Source: UBA583 sp964429995
Lineage (GTDB): Archaea > Nanobdellota > Nanobdellia > Woesearchaeales > UBA583
Assembly: GCA_964429995.1 (NCBI GenBank)
Contig: CAYSDY010000001.1
Span: forward strand, 248,001-312,000
Reading direction: 5' to 3'
DNA length: 64,000 nucleotides
A program made the translations under genes and the position numbers. Below the pieces are notes generated by a model that made no database searches, was not told where the DNA came from, and saw nothing but the letters and a program-made list of their open reading frames with translations. Positions 58,393 to 64,000 of the stretch are shown in pieces. Position 1 is the stretch's first letter. Every line of letters begins with the position of its first letter.

Positions 58393-60129
58393 TTATCTAT
58401 GTGTAAAATAAAATACAAATTTATTGTTTTGTTTGGAATCAAGCCTTGCAAAACCAAATCTTTCAAATTGCACGGTAGAATCTTCTTTAATGTTTTTTAA
58501 GTCTTCTGCTATTGCCTTAATCTTTTGGTTGTTGTTTAGTATTATTTCTATTTCGCAATTTTTTTCGGTTGGTACAAAATGGATTATATTTTCAATTTTT
58601 AAGTTTTTATCATATTCTTTTGATAAAAAAGAGAGATCTATTGTGTCTTTGTTTATGTTTTTTACATTAAAATTTCCAAAATGCATAAGTCTTATGTTTT
58701 GTCCTTGCTTTATGTTGTTAAAATCGATACTGCTTATATAATATTTTTTTGACAGTTCAAATTTTCTAAATCCCTTATCTTTAAAATCTGGATGTTTTGG
58801 AAGTAAAATTTCTTTTACAGGGTATTCACCTATATTTTCTATGTTAACTAACTTAGGATTGATTACACAAAAATATCTGTTTGATTCTTTTTCAAGTATT
58901 TGTTTATTGAAAAAATCAAGTTGTTTAAAGTATTCTTTCTCACTTATTTTGGAATCTCTTTTTGATATTCCATGTGCAATTATCATTTTTCTTATTGCAA
59001 GAGCTTTGTATCCTTTTTTTTTAAGTGAGAGAACAGTTGGAATTCTTGGATCATCCCATCCTTGATATTCGTTATTTTTTATTTTTTCAGTAAGTTTAGT
59101 CTTTGATAATTCAATGTCTGTAAATTTTATTCTTCCTATGTGGAAAAATTCTGCTTTTCTTAGATTTAATGCAGATTTTATCATGTTTTGCCTTATTCCA
59201 TTTATTTCATGATCTTTGCCTCTTATTATGTATGTAATTCCCATAAGTGCATCATCTACTGAGACACAAAGATTATACATTGGCCATAACTTATATTTGT
59301 CTTTTGTTCTTACATGCGGTTTTGATACCATTCTTGCAAGTGGAAAATCTCTTAGTGCTGGATTTTTATCATCAAGGTTTCCCTTAAATCTTATTGCAGC
59401 ATCGCCATCTTTGTATTTACCATTAAAAAAATTTTCATATTTTTGTATTTGAACATTAGGTTCATCATTTCTGTGAGGACATGGTTTACTTGAATCGTTA
59501 AGATTTTTAAAATATTCAGCTTCGCACTCACAAACATATGCATAGCCTGTTTCTATCAATTGTCTTAGATATTTATAATATATGTCAATCCTGTCTGATT
59601 GGTAGAAGAGCTCATCTATTCCATCATCTGTTAACCATTTTATGTCGTCAATTATTTGATTGTAATTTGATAATTCTATGTTTTCAGGATTTGTATCTTC
59701 AAGCCTTAATATGAATTTTCCATCGTATTGTTTTGCATATTCATAATTGTATACTACATTGTATATGTGACCAAAATGAAGATGACCGCTTGGTGCTGGT
59801 GCAAATCTTGTTATCATTTTAGCAGGAAGATTTGGCAATGGGGGTAAAGAATTGTTTTCAATTTTTTCTTTGCTTTTTTCTGTTTTTACAAAAAATTGAG
59901 GATTTATTTCTAGGATCTTTTTTTCTATATCCTTTAGACTCATCTGATTTACTTGATTTAGTATGATATCTATTTTATTTTTAAAAAATTCCATATCTTC
60001 TTTCATTTCTGGAAACTTTAATATAGCCTTTCCCATTAAGGTTTTAAACTGTGTTTTTCCTCCAAATTTGTGTGCGTTTTCAAGTGCAGTTATAAAAATG
60101 AAGTCTTCAAATTCTTTTTCTATTATCAT
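58393..60129 (-). CDS. gltX: Glutamyl-tRNA synthetase, archaeal type
   Basis: Charges tRNA-Glu (and, in archaea with GatDE, tRNA-Gln). The helical N-extension covers residues 1-100, and RFAPAPSGHLHFGHIYN holds the HIGH-like HFGH (118-121). GYAYVCECEAEYF, WPMYNLCVSVDDALMGITYIIRGKDHEIN and the modified KMSKS ELSKTKLTEK follow. The C-terminal anticodon domain has beta-barrels as in GlnRS. At 578 aa it is full length. tRNA-Glu(CTC) lies 5 kb away. Confidence 0.95.
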   Translation of the reverse strand: MIIEKEFEDFIFITALENAHKFGGKTQFKTLMGKAILKFPEMKEDMEFFKNKIDIILNQVNQMSLKDIEKKILEINPQFFVKTEKSKEKIENNSLPPLPNLPAKMITRFAPAPSGHLHFGHIYNVVYNYEYAKQYDGKFILRLEDTNPENIELSNYNQIIDDIKWLTDDGIDELFYQSDRIDIYYKYLRQLIETGYAYVCECEAEYFKNLNDSSKPCPHRNDEPNVQIQKYENFFNGKYKDGDAAIRFKGNLDDKNPALRDFPLARMVSKPHVRTKDKYKLWPMYNLCVSVDDALMGITYIIRGKDHEINGIRQNMIKSALNLRKAEFFHIGRIKFTDIELSKTKLTEKIKNNEYQGWDDPRIPTVLSLKKKGYKALAIRKMIIAHGISKRDSKISEKEYFKQLDFFNKQILEKESNRYFCVINPKLVNIENIGEYPVKEILLPKHPDFKDKGFRKFELSKKYYISSIDFNNIKQGQNIRLMHFGNFNVKNINKDTIDLSFLSKEYDKNLKIENIIHFVPTEKNCEIEIILNNNQKIKAIAEDLKNIKEDSTVQFERFGFARLDSKQNNKFVFYFTHR

Positions 60130-60150
60130 ATTTTTTCTTTTATTTCTAGA

Positions 60151-60159
60151 TTTATAAAT
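60151..60159 (-). promoter_or_regulatory. TATA box for gltX
   Basis: On the minus strand ATTTATAAA is centred about 26 bp before the ATG at 60129, consistent with a leaderless gltX message. Confidence 0.5.
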
Positions 60160-60220
60160 GTTATCTTAAAGCGATAAATAGTGCTCAAATATTTTTTCTT
60201 ATTGATTTTTATTCTAAAAC

Positions 60221-60230
60221 TTTATAAAAT
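60221..60230 (+). promoter_or_regulatory. TATA box for aIF2-beta
   Basis: TTTATAAAAT is centred about 26 bp before ATG 60251. Confidence 0.55.
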
Positions 60231-60250
60231 CTGTTTTATTATATTTTTCT

Positions 60251-60655
60251 ATGGATGATAAAGAGTATTTAGAATTGCTTGATAATGCATATCAACAATT
60301 GCCAGACGTTTTATATAAAAAAGGGAGATTTGAGATTCCAAAAGTTAGTGGTAAACTTATAAAATCAAGGACGGTTATTACAAATTTTAAAGAAATTTCA
60401 CAGAATTTTGCAAGAGATAAGAATCATCTTCTTAAGTATTTTTTAAGAGAAGCTGGAGTTAGAGGGGAAATTGATCCAAAAGAAAACTTGATTTTGCATT
60501 CAAGATTTCAACCTGCAATATTAAACAAGATAATAGAAAATTATTTTACAGCATATGTTGAATGTCCAAATTGTAGAAGTCCTGATACAGAACTTGTAAA
60601 TAACGAACTTAAGTGTAAGGCTTGTGGGTATGTTGAAAAACTAAAAGTGTTATAA
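60251..60655 (+). CDS. eif2b: Translation initiation factor aIF2 subunit beta
   Basis: 134 aa. A helical start (YLELLDNAYQQLP) leads to the core alpha/beta domain (RFEIPKVSGKLIKSRTVITNFKEISQNFARDKNHLLKYFLREAGVRGEID) and the zinc ribbon C105-x2-C108, C122-x2-C125. It is complete for the archaeal form. It is followed 15 bp later by DUF357 in the same direction. Confidence 0.95.
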   Translation: MDDKEYLELLDNAYQQLPDVLYKKGRFEIPKVSGKLIKSRTVITNFKEISQNFARDKNHLLKYFLREAGVRGEIDPKENLILHSRFQPAILNKIIENYFTAYVECPNCRSPDTELVNNELKCKACGYVEKLKVL

Positions 60656-60670
60656 TACTTTTTTTTTAAG

Positions 60671-60967
60671 ATGGAAATGGAAAATATAATAACAAAAGAA
60701 AAACTTGATAAATATTTTGATGTGACAAAAAGAGCAATAGACAAAATTAATGAGATAATTCCTAAAAAAACACATTTGGATAGAATTTCAGAAGATTTTT
60801 TGAGTATGGCTAAAACTTATTATGATGATGCTATGCACTTTAGAGATTGTGGAAATTGGGTTAATGCTTTTGCTGCTTTAAATTATGCACATGGTTGGCT
60901 TGATAGTGGTGCTAGATTGGGGTTATGGGATGTAATGCATGATAATGTTCTTTTTACCGTTGATTAG
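60671..60967 (+). CDS. DUF357 family protein
   Basis: 98 aa helical protein with the DUF357 signature FLSMAKTYYDDAMHFRDCGNWVNAFAALNYAHGWLDSGARLGLWDV. This archaeal family has a TPR/HEPN-like two-helix design and unknown function. It is in an apparent operon with aIF2-beta. A repeat element starts 5 bp after the stop. Confidence 0.85.
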   Translation: MEMENIITKEKLDKYFDVTKRAIDKINEIIPKKTHLDRISEDFLSMAKTYYDDAMHFRDCGNWVNAFAALNYAHGWLDSGARLGLWDVMHDNVLFTVD

Positions 60968-60971
60968 ATAT

Positions 60972-61164
60972 AGAGAATTTTAAAAAAACCACAAAATTCT
61001 TAGAAGAGTGTTATAAAAAAACCCTTATAAGTCCTAATTGAACAAGTTTAAAGGAATGATCAAAAATCGCAGTAAAAAAATTTGAGTGATAAATACCCCA
61101 TCACTTATTCATAGGAATAATTCAAATTTTGCGATTTTTGTTTTATAGGTTTTTTACAACCCTC
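60972..61164 (+). repeat. Multi-hairpin repeat element, copy 3 (lacks the second hairpin)
   Basis: 193 bp, same order as copies 1 and 2 but missing the GAATAC hairpin. The sequence jumps from TTGAACAAGTT to AAAGGAATGATC, as expected from recombination or slippage between the short repeats TTCAA. Outer arms and the CAAAAATCGCA/TGCGATTTTTG pair are intact. It abuts the 3' end of the truncated ligase gene on the opposite strand (18 bp away). Confidence 0.85.
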
Positions 61165-61181
61165 ATAAAAAGCTTAAATTA

Positions 61182-62615
61182 TTATTTGAGTTTTTGTGTT
61201 ATTATTTTAATCATATTTTGATCATCTAGTGGAGTTTTTTGTGTTAGTTTTTTATTTATCAGCATTTTATTTATGTATTCTCTTCTTTTGCTATATTCTT
61301 TTTCAATAAGGCTTTCATTATTATAGTATAGTACATCAAATATTTTAAGGGCTATATTAATTTCTTTAACTTCTTCTATATTTTTTGTTAAGATTCGCTT
61401 TGATAGTATATTAAATGGAAGATATGTATTGTTCTTGTAATCATATCCAATACATTCACAATCGATTACAAATGAATCATTTTTAAAATTTTTTTCTATA
61501 AAATTGGTTATTTCTGTAAACTGATTGGATATTTCATCAAGATTTCTTGTAAATATGTATGTTTTATTTTCATTTCGATGAATTTGTAATCTTAATCCAT
61601 CGTATTTGTAATCTATAAGAAACATATTGCTTTGTGATATGTCAAAACCTTCTTTAATATTATTTACTCTTATTCCTAACATGGATTTTATGGGATATCC
61701 TGGTATTATTTGCTGATTGAATATATTTAGGATATCAGTATCAAGTTCTGTACATAATTTTTGAAAAGAATTGATTATATTGTATTTTTTTTCAAGATTA
61801 TCCAAAAAGAAATTGTACATTTCTCTTGGTTTATCAGAATTTATGCAGATGCTTTTTAGGTTTTTTTCTGATTTTATTAATTTAGATATTTCCTTTTGGA
61901 TTGTGTTATCATCATATATGATATCAACAATTTTGCATTCTTTAAAAGAATTATATGCCTTTTGTTGTTCTTGTTCTTCTTGTTTTATTTCAGACTTACA
62001 ATTTTTGCATTCTTTGCTATTAATGTTTATGTATCCACAAGAGTTGCATGCAAGGTTTATGTTTAATATATTTGGGAAATAAACATTTGCTATTGCCTCT
62101 TTTAATATTCCTTCATTTACTCCTATTCTTAAATCATTGATTAAAAGTCTTGCAATGTATTTTTTTTCTTTTGTGGTTTTTGCTGTTAAAAATAGCTTTG
62201 ATAGGGATTCTATTTTTTTTTTGTTTGATTGACTGCCTTTTGTCTGCGATATGTTTTTTAGCGTTTCTATTATTTCTTTAAGAGATAGTTCTTGTGAATT
62301 TAACATGCTCTGGTTTTGTGATTTTAATGTTTTTTCACATAAAACTCCTATATCTCCTGTATCGTTAAATATTTTTTCTATTTTTTCTGTGCTAAGGTTG
62401 GTAATTGATTTTATTACTGCAAATATTGTTTTGATTGATATAGATATTTGTTTTTTGTTAAGTTCTTTAAAATGATTTCCTGAAATGATATCAAAAAGTA
62501 TTATTGATTCATTTTTGTATTCTAAAAAAAAATCCCTTAAAATTAATGTTTTTTCTATTTTTTTTGATGTTTTTTCTATGTTTTCAAAAAAGGTGGCTAT
62601 TGTTTCAAATTTCAT
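61182..62615 (-). pseudogene. lig: ATP-dependent DNA ligase, C-terminally truncated, with zinc-knuckle insertion
   Basis: 477 aa. The N-terminal DNA-binding domain has LRIGVNEGILKEAIA. Motif I is DYKYDGLRLQIH with catalytic Lys at 337, then FTRNLDEISNQF (motif Ia/III), VIDCECIGYD (motif III) and LKIFDVLYYN (motif IIIa). The frame stops soon after, so motif IV (EGxVxK), V and the OB fold with motif VI are missing. Normal length is about 550-600. A C190-x2-C193 / C203-x2-C206 knuckle in the first domain is unusual. The gene end coincides with the repeat element at 60972-61164, suggesting loss by insertion or deletion there. Without OB fold and motif IV it should not seal nicks. Confidence 0.72.
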
Positions 62616-62650
62616 TAATAATACTAAATTTTTTTGTTTTATAAATATTT

Positions 62651-63436
62651 TTAATCATTTTTTAAATTATCTATTATTATGTTTTGAAATGATTCTTTTT
62701 GCCATATGTTGTTATGTTCTGCATTTTTTATGATTATATAGTTTTTGTTAGCATGTTTAATGTTTTTAAAAAGATCTTCTGAAAATTTTTTAGGTATTAC
62801 TATATCATTTTCTGCATGAATTATTAATAATGAAGAGTTATATTCTTTTAACCATTTTATATTGTCATATTTTTCTGTTAAAAAAAAGCGTGTAGGATAT
62901 ATTGGAAACTTTGATTGTGCAACATCTTCTAGTCGTGAAAAAGGATTAATTAGTACAAGATTGTCAACATTTCCTAAAAAAGCATGATAACTTGCCATTG
63001 CTGATCCTATGCTTTCTGCATAAATTGTTACATTTTTATACTCATTTTGAACTATGTAATGATTTATGTTTTGTACATCATTAAGTATCAAATCTATTGA
63101 TGGTTTTTGTGAATCATTAGAGTAACCAGCATATTCAACAAATATTAATGAATAATTTGATTTTTCAAATATGAATTTTAAGTTACTTCTATCACATGCT
63201 GAACCTGCATTTCCATGATAATATATAATGACATTTTCATTATTTTTTTGTTTTAAATAAAATCTTGTATTGTTAAAGTATATTTTTTCGTAATCAAAAA
63301 ATCCATTGCAATTATCAAAATTTTCAGAATTAGGGTAATAAATAAAAGATTTTTGAGCAAAAAAGAGAAACAATCCAAATAATACATAAAAAGAGGTGAT
63401 AATTAGTATGTAGTTTATAATCTTTTTTTTTTGCAT
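62651..63436 (-). CDS. Membrane-anchored alpha/beta hydrolase
   Basis: 261 aa. The N-terminal helix (INYILIITSFYVLFGLFLFFA) is a signal anchor. IIYYHGNAGSACDRSNL is the oxyanion strand. The nucleophile elbow is AESIGSA (Ser142), with Asp211 (HAENDIVIP) and His241 (NAEHNNIW). It resembles the ABHD12/17 and bacterial YfhR-type families. It may be a lipid or thioester hydrolase working at the membrane face; the substrate is unknown. Confidence 0.82.
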   Translation of the reverse strand: MQKKKIINYILIITSFYVLFGLFLFFAQKSFIYYPNSENFDNCNGFFDYEKIYFNNTRFYLKQKNNENVIIYYHGNAGSACDRSNLKFIFEKSNYSLIFVEYAGYSNDSQKPSIDLILNDVQNINHYIVQNEYKNVTIYAESIGSAMASYHAFLGNVDNLVLINPFSRLEDVAQSKFPIYPTRFFLTEKYDNIKWLKEYNSSLLIIHAENDIVIPKKFSEDLFKNIKHANKNYIIIKNAEHNNIWQKESFQNIIIDNLKND

Positions 63437-63471
63437 AATATTTTACAAAAACAATTATTTATAAAATATTC

Positions 63472-64000
63472 TTATTTTTCCATTGCTTTTTTTCTTAAGT
63501 CTTGTGACATTTTTTCAATTGCATATCTTAAGGCAGTTCTTGGCATTATTTGTTTGTTTTTCATGACATATTCAAAAACTTCTTTTTGATGTGCAATACT
63601 TGCTGATTTTAGTAACCATCCGTATCCTTTTTGTACAAGATCATCTTGATCTTTTATTAAAATATCTGTAATGCTGAATATGTCTTGCAGAAATTTGCCT
63701 TTTTTTGCAGGTATTATAAGAGTTACACATGATGCTCTTTTAACCCATCTATTATCAGATTTTGCCCATTTTTTAAGTTGTTCTATATATTTGGGGAAAT
63801 ACTCTATAAACGTTCCAATTGTATGATTACATAATGTATCACATGTTGCCCAATTGTTTACATATTTTTTTACCCAATTTTCAAAAATAAAAAAATCATT
63901 TTCGTCATATTCTTTGTGTAAATTATAGGACCAGTTACATGCTATAAATGATTCTTCTAACATTTGCGACAAAAAAAGTTCTTCACAAAGATTAAAAATT
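63472..64000 (-). CDS. AlkD-like DNA alkylation repair protein (5' truncated by window edge)
   Basis: HEAT-repeat-like protein. The pattern FIFENWVKKYVNNWATCDTLCNHTIGTFI, LKKWAKSDNRWVKRASCVTLIIPAKKGKFL, and DDLVQKGYGWLLKSASIAHQKEVFEYV...PRTALRYAIEKM is that of the AlkC/AlkD family. The conserved W, D and R in NWATCD and RWVKRA are the DNA-binding residues. The frame is open to the window's end (FNLCEELFLSQ precedes the apparent TTG start at 63972), so the start lies outside. The family removes alkylated bases. Confidence 0.8.
   Translation of the reverse strand, partial: IFNLCEELFLSQMLEESFIACNWSYNLHKEYDENDFFIFENWVKKYVNNWATCDTLCNHTIGTFIEYFPKYIEQLKKWAKSDNRWVKRASCVTLIIPAKKGKFLQDIFSITDILIKDQDDLVQKGYGWLLKSASIAHQKEVFEYVMKNKQIMPRTALRYAIEKMSQDLRKKAMEK

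Overview
The window is very AT-rich and carries an archaeal gene set: SecY, SRP54, TFB, two histones, PCNA, an RPA-like ssDNA-binding protein, aIF2-alpha and -beta, uS2, eS6, archaeal GluRS, Pth2, deoxyhypusine synthase, diphthamide genes, Trm5 and an NMD3-like protein. Starts sit about 25 bp downstream of TATA boxes, as expected for leaderless transcripts. The compact proteins, split or degraded genes and many membrane-anchored pilin-like proteins suggest a DPANN-type archaeon (Woesearchaeota/Pacearchaeota-like). That assignment is inference from gene style, not from a marker-gene tree. A run of 100 Ns at 1351-1450 marks a scaffold join inside a tandem repeat.

Layout. 1-2.9 kb: end of aIF2-alpha, an unknown gene, a tandem repeat made from the 3' end of tRNA-Ser, an AT-rich region full of TAGAC motifs, and NMD3. 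2.9-9.6 kb: two pilin-like membrane proteins, a 33-aa membrane ORF, two nucleotide kinases, a metallo-hydrolase and SecY. 9.6-16.7 kb: a structured repeat element, an MgtC/DUF4010 protein, and a reverse-strand cluster of two pilin-like proteins plus a 1234-aa secreted protein. 16.7-26 kb: a HerA-like ATPase with a mini-intein in its P-loop, Trm5 with a large insertion, a membrane-anchored lysozyme-like protein, TFB, paired histones, a thrombospondin-repeat surface protein and tRNA-Trp. 26-31.6 kb: CYTH, HD, membrane wHTH, cis-prenyltransferase, PCNA, zinc ribbon and RPA.

32.0-35.7 kb is the standout: a diversity-generating retroelement (DGR). The order is reverse transcriptase (broken by a deletion and frameshift), a pilin-anchored FGE/C-type-lectin target ending in a variable repeat (VR), two Avd-type helical proteins, then the adenine-rich template repeat (TR). 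VR and TR align over about 110 bp with 14 adenine-specific substitutions, so the cassette has diversified a surface protein. The RT now lacks a conserved block, and three non-adenine mismatches and one 3-nt indel suggest that it has stopped homing recently.

36-53 kb holds housekeeping genes: radical SAM, DnaJ, eS6, Dph6, a glutamine amidotransferase, NUDIX, deoxyhypusine synthase, MgtE, uS2, deaminase, dUTPase, a Dph2 split into two frames, SRP54, Pth2 and tRNAs Pro, Cys and Glu. A degraded toxin-antitoxin pair and an acetyltransferase remnant lie at 43.6-44.3 kb. 53.5-54 kb is an intact IS200-type element. Its end hairpins resemble parts of a roughly 200-245-bp repeat family found at 9.6, 29.9, 31.6 and 61.0 kb. 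The 61.0-kb copy abuts a DNA ligase gene that has lost its C-terminal third.

56.5-58.4 kb has a divergent pair resembling HxsB (radical SAM/SPASM maturase) and HxsD of the His-Xaa-Ser peptide-modification system, with a 22-aa hydrophobic ORF between them. The window ends with GluRS, aIF2-beta, DUF357, the truncated ligase, an alpha/beta hydrolase and a partial AlkD-like protein.
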